Positions 1-6,851 of a stretch of 12,653 bases of DNA are shown here, piece after piece. The position numbers were made by a program, and so were the translations under genes. The notes beneath the pieces were generated by a model. It did no database searches. It saw only the letters and a program-made list of their open reading frames with translations, and was not told where the DNA came from. Position 1 is the first letter of the stretch. Every line of letters begins with the position of its first letter. Source of the stretch: Clostridia bacterium (GTDB lineage Bacteria > Bacillota_A > Clostridia > Oscillospirales > CAG-272); assembly GCA_017462145.1 (NCBI GenBank), contig JAFTRT010000218.1, forward strand, positions 1 through 12,653, read 5' to 3'.

Positions 1-25
1 ATCTCGTTTCCGTGACTTTTTGTCG

Positions 26-64
26 AAAAATCGTGAGCGTTACCACGTAACGCTCACGATTTTT
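26..64 (-). terminator. Intrinsic terminator of the ABC transporter operon
   Basis: A perfect 18-bp inverted repeat (arms 26-43 and 47-64) has a 3-nt loop at 44-46. Read on the minus strand, the stem begins with five A and ends with five T, so the terminal A-U pairs double as the uridine tract. It starts nine bases after the stop codon of the last permease gene (75-73), the expected place for a Rho-independent terminator. The palindrome is symmetric and could also stop transcription entering from the left on the plus strand. Bases 1-25 hold nothing I can name. Confidence 0.9.
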
Positions 65-72
65 GAAAAAGC

Positions 73-1050
73 TTACCGTTCCTCTCGGAAATAGGGCAAG
101 CCCAATCCCGCAGGGGCTTGATTCTCTTTCTTGTTTCGAATACTGGTTACAATCAGCACCACAATGGTCACCACGTAGGGGATCATCTTCAGCAACGGCG
201 AAAGCTCCAGACCCACGTTTCCAATGAACACATCGGGGAACAGGGTGGGCAAATAGGAGTTCAAAATATACAGTGCGCCGAAGATAAAGGCACCGCCAAT
301 CGTAATCAAAGGCTTCCACAGGGTAAAAATAACCAATGCCACTGCGATCCATCCCATCGGCTCAATGGTCTTATAAGCCTCGGAGGTACCGGAGCAGTCA
401 ATGATGTAAAACAGACCGCCCAAAGCAGCAATACCGCAGCCAACTCCCGTGGCTACATATTTATACAAGGTCACATTGATACCCACGGCGTCTGCGGTGG
501 CGGGGTTTTCACCCACAGCACGCAGATTCAATCCCACACGGGTTCTTGCCAGCACCCATGCCGCTACCACAGCGATCACCAGCGCCAAGCCCACCATGCT
601 TCCGCAATACTGCAGCGAGCTGGTGCTATTATGGAAGGGCGCACGGAAGAATTTGAGCGCATACAGATATTCCTCTCCGGGAATTCCGTCCATAATAAAG
701 TACATCAAGGCCGTACCGAAAATGGTCATGACCAGACCGGTGACGTTTTGATTGGAGCGAAGCGTGATGGTCAAAAGTCCGTACAGTCCCCCCATCAGAA
801 CGCCCGTCAAGAAGCTAACGAGAATGGACAGAATCACTACCAGAGCAGGGGGAATGGAGGATCCGTACATCAGGGAAAGCGCAAGGCATCCGCCTGCCCC
901 GCCCATACACATGATGCCGGGAATACCCAAATTCAAGTGTCCGGCCTTCTCTACAATGATCTCACCCGCGGCACCGTACAAAAAGGTAAAGCCAATGGGA
1001 ACGGCGCAAAGCAGAAAGTCTAAAAACAACGCCAAAAAATTATCAGCCAC
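73..1050 (-). CDS. BMP-type nucleoside ABC transporter, permease 2 (NupQ/YufQ-like)
   Basis: This is the second membrane subunit of a BMP-family ABC importer, thought to pair with the first permease to form the nucleoside channel. The 325-residue product is highly hydrophobic with roughly eight or more membrane segments. It carries the family loop GLNLRAVGENPATADAVGINV-like near the middle (coupling helix to the ATPase) and an NLGIPG motif near the N-terminus. The frame is open upstream to an ATG at 1113, but I chose GTG at 1050-1048. A strong AGGGAGG site sits 8 nt upstream of it (1065-1059), the protein then begins just before its first membrane helix, and the 21 extra residues (polar, Arg-rich) look like translated upstream coding sequence. 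With this start it overlaps the preceding gene by 8 nt, suggesting translational coupling. It ends in a charged tail (IRNKKENQ...FREER). The subunit type is secure. The substrate is inferred. Confidence 0.93.
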   Translation of the reverse strand: MADNFLALFLDFLLCAVPIGFTFLYGAAGEIIVEKAGHLNLGIPGIMCMGGAGGCLALSLMYGSSIPPALVVILSILVSFLTGVLMGGLYGLLTITLRSNQNVTGLVMTIFGTALMYFIMDGIPGEEYLYALKFFRAPFHNSTSSLQYCGSMVGLALVIAVVAAWVLARTRVGLNLRAVGENPATADAVGINVTLYKYVATGVGCGIAALGGLFYIIDCSGTSEAYKTIEPMGWIAVALVIFTLWKPLITIGGAFIFGALYILNSYLPTLFPDVFIGNVGLELSPLLKMIPYVVTIVVLIVTSIRNKKENQAPAGLGLPYFREER

Positions 1051-2155
1051 GATCTTTTCCTCCCTGCGACGATTTGAATTTGATCTGATAGTGAATGAAG
1101 AATTCACACCCAACGATAAAGAACAAAATAATGCCTACGATAACCTTGGGGAAATCGGGGCTGATGGAAGCCTGCTCGATCGTTCCGATTCCTCGGGAAG
1201 ACAGATCGTCAACCAAACGACCCGCACCCGTGGTCAGCACCGAAACAATGGCGGACATGGCAACCATGATAAAGGGATTAAACTTTCCAAGCCAGGAGAC
1301 CATGATTGCCGTAAAGCCCAATCCTCCCGCAGAATTGATGGTAACCGAATGGTCAAACACGGCGGCAATGAGGAAGCCCACCAAGCCGCACAACGCACCC
1401 GACAGGATCATGGTGCGGATCACCACTTTTTTGACGTTAATACCGATGTACCGAGCGGTATTTTCGCTCTCACCCACCACCGAGATCTCATATCCCTGTT
1501 TACTGTAATTGAGATAAATAAACATCAATACGGTGATCAAAGCGGCAATCGCAATGACCGTGATCTCGTCGCCAAACTGACGGATAAAGGGGAACAAATT
1601 AAAATGGCCGTGAGGCAGCTCGGAAAGCTGATTGGTATTCGACGCAAACTGTGCCGCCAGCATAAAGGAGATCAGACAGGTGGCCACGTAGTTCATCATC
1701 AGCGTAAACAGGGTCTCGTTGGCATTCCAAATGGCCTTGAACAGGGCAGGCAAAAAGCCCCACACCGCACCTGCCAACAAGGAAGCCGCCAGCATCAGAA
1801 CCAACAAAAGCGGTTCGGGAATCTTACCGCCCAAATAATAGGCACAGCTGACCGAGGCCAAAGCGCCCACCAGCACCTGTCCCTCTCCGCCGATGTTCCA
1901 GAAGCGCATCCGAAAGGCCGGTGTCAACGCCAATGCGATCAGCAACAGAATGGACAAGTTTTTCAGCAAAATGAAAATGTTTCGAGCCGATCCGAAATTC
2001 CCCTTGAAAAAGGATTTCATCACGTCAATCGGTGTGACATTGACAAAGAAGAAGGCAAACAAAAGGCAGATCACAATGGCAATGGCCACAGCGCAAACAC
2101 GGATCAGGAGGCCTTGCCAAAAAGAAATTTTATCTCGTTTGACGATATGAAACAT
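1043..2155 (-). CDS. BMP-type nucleoside ABC transporter, permease 1 (NupP/YufP-like)
   Basis: This 370-residue polytopic membrane protein is the first permease of the importer. After a short basic N-terminus (MFHIVKRDKISFWQG) comes a membrane helix, then the conserved FWNIGGEGQVLVGAL segment and more hydrophobic helices. The loop around GYEISVVGESENTARYIGINV-like residues matches the ATPase-contacting motif also found in permease 2. I set the start at ATG 2155-2153: AAAGGAGG (2169-2162) is 6 nt upstream, and the ATPase stop ends only one base away (2157). The ATG at 2200 lies within the ATPase gene and would add an Arg/Lys-rich stretch that looks like out-of-frame sequence. Length and motifs fit the family of NupP/YufP and related BMP-transporter permeases. 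It overlaps the next gene by 8 nt, so the two permeases are probably made in equal amounts. Confidence 0.93.
   Translation of the reverse strand: MFHIVKRDKISFWQGLLIRVCAVAIAIVICLLFAFFFVNVTPIDVMKSFFKGNFGSARNIFILLKNLSILLLIALALTPAFRMRFWNIGGEGQVLVGALASVSCAYYLGGKIPEPLLLVLMLAASLLAGAVWGFLPALFKAIWNANETLFTLMMNYVATCLISFMLAAQFASNTNQLSELPHGHFNLFPFIRQFGDEITVIAIAALITVLMFIYLNYSKQGYEISVVGESENTARYIGINVKKVVIRTMILSGALCGLVGFLIAAVFDHSVTINSAGGLGFTAIMVSWLGKFNPFIMVAMSAIVSVLTTGAGRLVDDLSSRGIGTIEQASISPDFPKVIVGIILFFIVGCEFFIHYQIKFKSSQGGKDRG
1059..1065 (-). promoter_or_regulatory. Ribosome binding site deciding the GTG start of permease 2
   Basis: AGGGAGG on the minus strand lies 8 nt before GTG 1050-1048 and inside the end of the preceding permease gene. 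No comparable site precedes the more distal ATG at 1113. This supports the shorter protein with an 8-nt gene overlap. Confidence 0.8.
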
Positions 2156-2156
2156 C

Positions 2157-3722
2157 TTACGCCTCCTTTTCTTCCTTGGATGCAACAGGCTCGTCGTCAC
2201 TCCAAGCGGTCTTTGTCATCAAATATCCAACCTCTTCCTTGGTTACGGTTCTGGCATCCAAAATGCCCGTAATGCGGCCGCCGCAGATGACCATAATGCG
2301 GTCACACAAGGCCAACAGCACGTCCAAATCCTCACCGACAAAGACCACCGCTACCCCTTTTTGCTTCTGTGCGGTCAACAGATGATAAATGGTATAGGAC
2401 GCATTGATATCCAAACCTCGGACTGGATACGCCGCCATCAGCACCGTGGGGGCGGCAGCGATCTCACGGCCTACCAAAACCTTTTGCACGTTTCCACCCG
2501 ACAACCGTCTGACGGGGGTGTGCACGTCGGGAGTAGAGACCTCCAAGCTTTCAATGATCTTCTCGGCAAGCTCCTGAGGATTCTTTCGATCCAAAAAGAC
2601 CGAATGTCCTTTTCGGTAGCTTCGCAGCATCATGTTATCCACAATATCCATATTGCCCACCAGACCCATACCCAGTCGGTCCTCGGGCACAAAGGAAAGC
2701 CGAACACCCAAATCACGGATCTGAATGGGCGTCTTGTCCCGCAGATCCTCGGCAGTGCCCGTTTCGGGGTCATAGTAGGTCACGCTTCCCTCTTTCAAGT
2801 GCTGCAAGCCCGCAATCGCTTCCAAGAGCTCCTTCTGTCCACTGCCGGCAATTCCCGCAATGCCCAAAATTTCGCCTGCGTTGGCGGTAAAGGAAATGTG
2901 ATCCAAAATGTTTCGTCCATCCTCATCCTGAACGGTCAGATCGGCTACCGTCAGTCGCTCGGTAACATTTTCAGGCTCGGGACGGTCAATGTTCAGATCC
3001 ACCTTTTTGCCTACCATCATTTCGGTCAGCTCAGCCTCAGAGGTTTCGGCGGTCTTGACCGTAGCAATGTGCTCACCCTTGCGAAGGACGGCCACTCGGT
3101 CGGACAGAGACAACACCTCGTGAAGCTTGTGGGTAATGATCAAAATCGATTTTCCGTCATCTCTCATACGGCGAAGCACCGCAAAGAGCTTTTCGGTCTC
3201 TTGAGGGGTCAGTACCGCCGTGGGCTCATCCAAAATCAGAATATCCGCACCTCGGTACAACACCTTCAGAATCTCAACCGTTTGTTTTTCCGATACCGAC
3301 ATCTCGTAGATCTTTTTTCTCGGGTCGATATGGAAACCATATTTTTCACACAGCGCAAAGACCTTGTCGTTGACCGCCTTCAAGCTGTATTTTTTTCCAT
3401 CGTTAATACCCAACACAATATTTTCGGCGGCAGAAAAGACCTCCACCAGCTTAAAATGCTGATGGATCATTCCGATCTTATACCGAAAAGCATCCTTGGG
3501 CGATTGAATCGAAGCAGGGTGACCGTCCACAAAGATCTCGCCTGCATCGGGATAATAAATCCCCGCAATCATATTCATCAACGTGGTCTTGCCGCAGCCG
3601 TTCTCACCGAGAATGGCAAGGATCTCTCCCTGATACACAGTCAGATCCACGTCTTTGTTGGCCATAACGGGGCCAAAATGTTTGGAGACCTTTTTCAGCT
3701 CCAATGCGATCGGTTTGCTCAC
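2157..3722 (-). CDS. BMP-type nucleoside ABC transporter, double ATPase subunit (NupO/YufO-like)
   Basis: This cytoplasmic ATPase has two fused nucleotide-binding domains (521 aa), the usual architecture for RbsA/YufO-type importers. NBD1 (about 5-245) has Walker A GENGCGKTT (39-47), signature SVSEKQ (142-147), Walker B ILILDEPT (161-168) and the switch His198. NBD2 (about 255-505) has a degenerate Walker A, GIAGSGQKE (287-298 region), a canonical LSGGN signature (407-411) and a Walker B region LMAAYPVRGLD (428-438) without the usual Asp-Glu. Such asymmetry is typical of this family: one composite ATP site has lost consensus residues. Translation begins at GTG 3722-3720, with GGGAGG (3735-3730) 7 nt upstream. 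The acidic/Lys C-terminal tail (after about residue 505) is not part of the ATPase fold. It lies between the binding-protein gene and the permeases. Confidence 0.95.
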   Translation of the reverse strand: MSKPIALELKKVSKHFGPVMANKDVDLTVYQGEILAILGENGCGKTTLMNMIAGIYYPDAGEIFVDGHPASIQSPKDAFRYKIGMIHQHFKLVEVFSAAENIVLGINDGKKYSLKAVNDKVFALCEKYGFHIDPRKKIYEMSVSEKQTVEILKVLYRGADILILDEPTAVLTPQETEKLFAVLRRMRDDGKSILIITHKLHEVLSLSDRVAVLRKGEHIATVKTAETSEAELTEMMVGKKVDLNIDRPEPENVTERLTVADLTVQDEDGRNILDHISFTANAGEILGIAGIAGSGQKELLEAIAGLQHLKEGSVTYYDPETGTAEDLRDKTPIQIRDLGVRLSFVPEDRLGMGLVGNMDIVDNMMLRSYRKGHSVFLDRKNPQELAEKIIESLEVSTPDVHTPVRRLSGGNVQKVLVGREIAAAPTVLMAAYPVRGLDINASYTIYHLLTAQKQKGVAVVFVGEDLDVLLALCDRIMVICGGRITGILDARTVTKEEVGYLMTKTAWSDDEPVASKEEKEA

Positions 3723-3759
3723 TTTGTTTCCTCCCGTAGAGATAGGTTTGAATCAAAGC

Positions 3760-3783
3760 GAGGCGGAGCCAAGGCTCCGCCTC
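3760..3783 (-). promoter_or_regulatory. Intergenic hairpin between binding-protein gene and ATPase gene
   Basis: A perfect 11-bp GC-rich inverted repeat (arms 3760-3770 and 3773-3783) occupies the 81-nt gap after the lipoprotein gene, 20 nt past its stop. On the minus strand it is followed by GCTTTGATTC, too weak a T-tract for full termination. The likely role is partial termination or protection of the upstream mRNA 3' end, which would let the binding protein outnumber the membrane and ATPase subunits. That function is inferred from position. Confidence 0.7.
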
Positions 3784-3803
3784 ACAATCTCATCACGGTT
3801 CGA

Positions 3804-5054
3804 TCAGAACTTTGCGTTCAACAGCGTGATGCCGTCGATCTGAACATCAAAGTAAGGAGCGGCGCGCTTTTCAGACTCGTGGAAATAACCGTCGGAAACG
3901 ACCTGAGTGTCGCCAGTGAAGGCGGCATCGGTATCCACGTCTGCCATGTATCCGGTCAACTTACCGTTCTCATCAACGGTTGCGTTCAGGTTCTTCTTAT
4001 TGTCACCCTCGGTTACAACGGTAACGGTGAAGGTATCAGTGTCAAACACCTTGATATCGCCTGCAATCAGCTTTGCCTTAACCTCGTCGATCTTAGTCTG
4101 CGTGTCAGGAGCAGCAACCTTTCCGTTCACGTCGGTCAGAGCAACCGAACCGGTGGAAATGGTTCCGGTGTAGTCAACGGGAATGGCCTCGCCCTTTTGA
4201 GCCTTCTCGCAGATCAGCTTAAAGTAGGGAGTCCAGTCGATCTTAGAGGACACGATAAAGGTGTTCTCGCAGGTTGCGATGGTGCTTCCGTTATAGGAAA
4301 CGTTGGGAACATTCTTTTCCTCGCAAGCGGAGGGAGCGCCCATGGAGTCTGCGTGCTGGCTGATCAGAACGCAATTTCTCTGAATCAGAGCGTTAGCGGC
4401 ATTCTTTTCTTCTACTTCATCGTACCAGCTACCGGTAAACTGTACCTCCATGGTAACCGAGGGGCAGATGGACTTGGCACCAAGATAGAACGAAGTGTAT
4501 CCGGAAATAACTTCAGCAAAGGTAAAGGCACCAACGTAACCGATCTTTGCCTCCTCTGCGGTGATATCACCGTCTGCGATCATCTGATTCAGCTTCATGC
4601 CTGCGGCAACGCCTGCCAGGTATCTGCCCTCATAAATAGATGCAAATGCATTGTGGAAGTTGTCCAGATTCTCGGTGTGAGCCATGGTACCGGTTGCATG
4701 GCAGAACTGTACCTCGGGGAATTCCTTGGCAGCCTTTAACAGGTAGGACTCATGTCCGAAGCTGTCTGCAAAAATGACATCGCATCCCTGATCAACCAGA
4801 TCGCAAGCGGCATCGTAGCAATCATTGGACTCTTCAATGTTCTTCTTGAATACAACCTGATCCTCGGTCAGACCCAAATCAGCAGCTGCCTTGTTCACAG
4901 CCTCAATGAAGTTCAAGTCATAGGTGGACTTCTCATCGTGCAACAGGATTACGCCCAGCTTGAATTCGTCATCGCCGCTGTTACAAGAGCTGAACATCAC
5001 AGCAGTGGTGGCCAGCATTGCCAGTACGAGGACGAGGGAAAGAATTTTCTTCAT
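3804..5054 (-). CDS. BMP family ABC transporter substrate-binding lipoprotein
   Basis: This is the extracytoplasmic receptor of the importer, a 416-residue member of the BMP/Med/PnrA family that binds purine or other nucleosides in characterised relatives. The N-terminus is a lipoprotein signal peptide: MKK, a hydrophobic core, then FSSC with Cys24 as the probable lipid-anchored residue. The lipobox is not the classic LAGC, but Ser at -1 is tolerated. The mature part starts with a BMP-like strand (FKLGVILL) and contains the family-style segments GCDVIFADSFGHE and FASIYEGRYLAGVAAG. The C-terminal half ends with a beta-rich section (about residues 310-416). ATG 5054-5052 has AAGGAG 7 nt upstream. 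It is the first gene of the operon, preceded by a strong promoter. The exact nucleoside cannot be read from sequence, and other small ligands are possible. Confidence 0.94.
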   Translation of the reverse strand: MKKILSLVLVLAMLATTAVMFSSCNSGDDEFKLGVILLHDEKSTYDLNFIEAVNKAAADLGLTEDQVVFKKNIEESNDCYDAACDLVDQGCDVIFADSFGHESYLLKAAKEFPEVQFCHATGTMAHTENLDNFHNAFASIYEGRYLAGVAAGMKLNQMIADGDITAEEAKIGYVGAFTFAEVISGYTSFYLGAKSICPSVTMEVQFTGSWYDEVEEKNAANALIQRNCVLISQHADSMGAPSACEEKNVPNVSYNGSTIATCENTFIVSSKIDWTPYFKLICEKAQKGEAIPVDYTGTISTGSVALTDVNGKVAAPDTQTKIDEVKAKLIAGDIKVFDTDTFTVTVVTEGDNKKNLNATVDENGKLTGYMADVDTDAAFTGDTQVVSDGYFHESEKRAAPYFDVQIDGITLLNAKF

Positions 5055-5113
5055 GTTTGTTCTCCTTCGTTTCTTTTTATTTCTGTACCCTGAGGAAAAA
5101 AACCTCTACGCCT

Positions 5114-5142
5114 ATTGTAACACATTCCCATCACATTGTCAA
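5114..5142 (-). promoter_or_regulatory. Vegetative promoter of the ABC transporter operon
   Basis: On the minus strand TTGACA (5142-5137), a 17-bp spacer and TACAAT (5119-5114) form a near-consensus housekeeping promoter, with a TG one base before the -10 (extended -10). Transcription should begin near 5107. This leaves a leader of roughly 50 nt before the binding-protein gene, too short for a riboswitch. Any regulation must therefore act through a repressor on the promoter, and I see no obvious operator palindrome. Confidence 0.88.
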
Positions 5143-5265
5143 CAGATTTTCGCCCATTCTTTCCCCTTTTTCTGCAAATTTTGACACTTTGCACAAAGGC
5201 ATTCGGAGGGTTGGCACATCCCAAAGCCATGCGGCATATCATAAAGAAGGAAGGAGGTGGATGCA

Positions 5266-5499
5266 ATGAAAGAACGGAAAACGGACTGCATCGCCACCGT
5301 TGGCTCCATGACCTACGCCTTAAAAGCACAGCAAGCCTTGGCACACGCCGCCATTCCCTCCGAAGTGGTTAAGGCCGAGCCGCCGCGGGCAGGTCGAGGC
5401 TGTATCTACGGCGTTCGATTTTTCTGTCCGCAGGAGCAAAACGTAAAAGCCGTCCTGTCGGCTGCTCATATTTCGGTAAAGCAATGGACCGGGACTTAA
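5266..5499 (+). CDS. DUF3343 putative Se/S carrier-like protein
   Basis: This small 77-residue cytoplasmic protein resembles the DUF3343 (putative selenium/sulfur carrier-like) family. Visible family traits are the SMTYALKAQQALAHAAIPSEVVKAEPPRAGRGC pattern (helix, then a strand leading to a Cys) with Cys46 in GCIYG, and a second strand-helix unit ending near VLSAAHISVKQW. Cys46 is the probable sulfur-bearing residue. Cys8 and Cys54 are also present. I chose ATG 5266 with AAGGAGGTG (5251-5259) 6 nt upstream. The GTG at 5257 lies inside that ribosome binding site and is unlikely to be used. The next gene starts within its last 16 nt, implying coupled synthesis. The family is known mainly from gene neighbourhoods with cysteine desulfurases and selenium metabolism, so the carrier role is inferred. 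Confidence 0.82.
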   Translation: MKERKTDCIATVGSMTYALKAQQALAHAAIPSEVVKAEPPRAGRGCIYGVRFFCPQEQNVKAVLSAAHISVKQWTGT

Positions 5500-6644
5500 T
5501 TTATCTGGATCACGCCGCTACGTCCTTTCCAAAGCCTCGGGCAGTGACAGAAGAGGTTCTCCGCTCCCTGACCCGATACGGTGGAAATCCGGGGCGGGGG
5601 GCCCACAGCCTTTCCCTGGCGGCGGCCAAAAAGGTATTTGAATGCCGCACACAGATCGCCGAGCTGTTGGATGCGGAGGACCCTGCCAACGTGATCTTTA
5701 CCATGAATACCACCCACGCACTCAATCTGATCATCAAAGGCCTCTTGCGACAGGGCGATCATGTGATCCTGTCGGATATGGAGCACAACGCAACCTACCG
5801 CCCCATCTGCAAGCTGGCAGCAAACGGACAGATCGAATACGACATTTTTCGTACCATGACGGGTGAGACAGGGCGGACGCCTTGGCGAATCTGTGCCAAC
5901 ATCGCCAAACGGATGCGCCCCAATACCCGTATGGTCGTACTGGCACATACCTCCAATCTGTGTGCCGCCACCCTCCCCCTCACCGAGATCGGCGATTTTT
6001 GTCACCGACACGGCCTCCTTTTGGTGGTGGACGGTGCACAATCGGTGGGACGGTGTAAGCTGTCGATGCGAGACATGAAAATCGATGCCCTCTGCGCACC
6101 GGGACATAAAGGGTTGATGGGACCCTCCGGCTGTGGCTTTGCCGTTCTGCGGCAAGGGCTTTTGCCGACTACCCTCTTGGAGGGGGGAAGCGGTGTCAAT
6201 TCTTTGGAACAGCAGATGCCTCCGCTTCCTCCCGAGCGTTACGAGGCAGGTACCCTCCCCCTCCCTGCCATCGCAGGACTTTCCGAGGGGATTCGCTTTG
6301 TGACCGAACGGGGCGTGGAAACCATTGCACAGCACGAGCGTACCCTGTTCCGACGTGCCAGAGAACTGTTGGGCAATACCAAGGGCATTACCCTGTACGG
6401 AGCACGCTATGAGGGCGCAACGCTCCTGTTTTCGGTGAATAACCTGTCCTGTGACCGTGTGGCCGAGGAACTGAACCGTAGGCAGATCTGCGTGCGGAGC
6501 GGCTTCCATTGCGCTCCCTTGGCCCACCAAACCTTGGGGACCCCTCCCGATGGCGCCGTGCGAGCATCCTTTGGTTGCTTTAATCAGATCTCCTGCGTGG
6601 ACCACTTGGCCTTCGCCTTGCGTGACATCATCCGAGGAGAGTGA
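5484..6644 (+). CDS. Class V aminotransferase, cysteine desulfurase family (EF2568-like)
   Basis: This PLP enzyme of 386 residues probably removes sulfur from cysteine, leaving a persulfide on its active-site Cys and releasing alanine. It begins MDRDLIYLDHAATSFPKP, the standard start of the family. Other landmarks are FTMNTTHALN (72-81), MEHNA (99-103, ring-stacking His101), VVDGAQS (181-187, Asp183 contacting the PLP nitrogen), APGHKG (205-210, Lys209 the PLP Schiff base) and RSGFHCAPLAH (338-348, catalytic Cys343). The short loop around Cys343 resembles SufS/CsdB-type (type II) enzymes, which usually need a partner to accept sulfur. It matches the EF2568-like branch often found with DUF3343 proteins, and here the DUF3343 gene overlaps it by 16 nt. 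No good ribosome binding site precedes ATG 5484, so translation is probably coupled. It could act on selenocysteine, but nothing here shows it. Confidence 0.93.
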   Translation: MDRDLIYLDHAATSFPKPRAVTEEVLRSLTRYGGNPGRGAHSLSLAAAKKVFECRTQIAELLDAEDPANVIFTMNTTHALNLIIKGLLRQGDHVILSDMEHNATYRPICKLAANGQIEYDIFRTMTGETGRTPWRICANIAKRMRPNTRMVVLAHTSNLCAATLPLTEIGDFCHRHGLLLVVDGAQSVGRCKLSMRDMKIDALCAPGHKGLMGPSGCGFAVLRQGLLPTTLLEGGSGVNSLEQQMPPLPPERYEAGTLPLPAIAGLSEGIRFVTERGVETIAQHERTLFRRARELLGNTKGITLYGARYEGATLLFSVNNLSCDRVAEELNRRQICVRSGFHCAPLAHQTLGTPPDGAVRASFGCFNQISCVDHLAFALRDIIRGE

Positions 6645-6647
6645 TTG

Positions 6648-6841
6648 ACGTGTTTTTCTTGGAAACTTTCTTTCAAGAAAGTTTCCAAACCTTCAAAGAA
6701 CTGCACAAAAATGTTTTTGCGCCCTACGCTTTATGCGGCAGAGGTCGCTACACAAAACGTAGGGCGCTATTCTTTTTTGTGTCGTTCTTTTGGGAGTTTG
6801 AGGGGCTTTTCTTGAAAGAAAAGCCCCTCAAAAAATCGCAT
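6648..6841. repeat. Composite palindromic intergenic element between convergent genes
   Basis: The gap between the converging aminotransferase and ileS genes is one large, imperfectly symmetric palindrome centred near 6743. It has an outer hairpin on each side: 14-bp perfect stem at 6659-6672/6675-6688, and 17-bp perfect stem at 6797-6813/6816-6832. Between them are complementary arms: AAAGAAC 6695-6701 with 6784-6790, CACAAAAA 6704-6711 with 6774-6781, and GCGCCCTACG 6719-6728 with 6758-6767. The two outer hairpins share the core TTTCTTTCAAGAAA when one is reversed, so the halves are related. It may be a bidirectional terminator, a MITE-like or interspersed repeat, or both. No transposase is present, and a second copy cannot be tested in this window. 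Confidence 0.8.
6719..6778 (+). terminator. Possible terminator of the DUF3343/aminotransferase operon
   Basis: The central stem of the palindrome (GCGCCCTACG, 6719-6728, with 6758-6767) is GC-rich and is followed on the plus strand by TATTC and six T (6773-6778). The 29-nt loop contains a smaller stem (GCGGC with GTCGC around AGAG). This is the only structure downstream of the aminotransferase with a following T-run. The long loop and the 75-nt distance from the stop codon lower the confidence. Confidence 0.5.
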
Positions 6842-6851
6842 CCCTCAAGCA

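Noticed and set aside
1051..1113. Longer permease 2 starting at ATG 1113
   Set aside because: It would overlap the previous gene by 71 nt and add a polar Arg-rich stretch. The GTG at 1050 has a strong, well-spaced ribosome binding site.
5055..5107. Purine-type riboswitch in front of the nucleoside transporter
   Set aside because: The promoter leaves a leader of only about 50 nt, with no three-way junction or terminator.
5181..5209. Plus-strand promoter based on TTGACA at 5181
   Set aside because: The hexamer at the proper distance is CGGAGG-like, not an AT-rich -10 box. The -35 match alone is not enough.
5496..6605. 369-codon minus-strand frame opposite the aminotransferase
   Set aside because: It is the antisense of a well-supported PLP enzyme, with no family resemblance and no plausible start signal.
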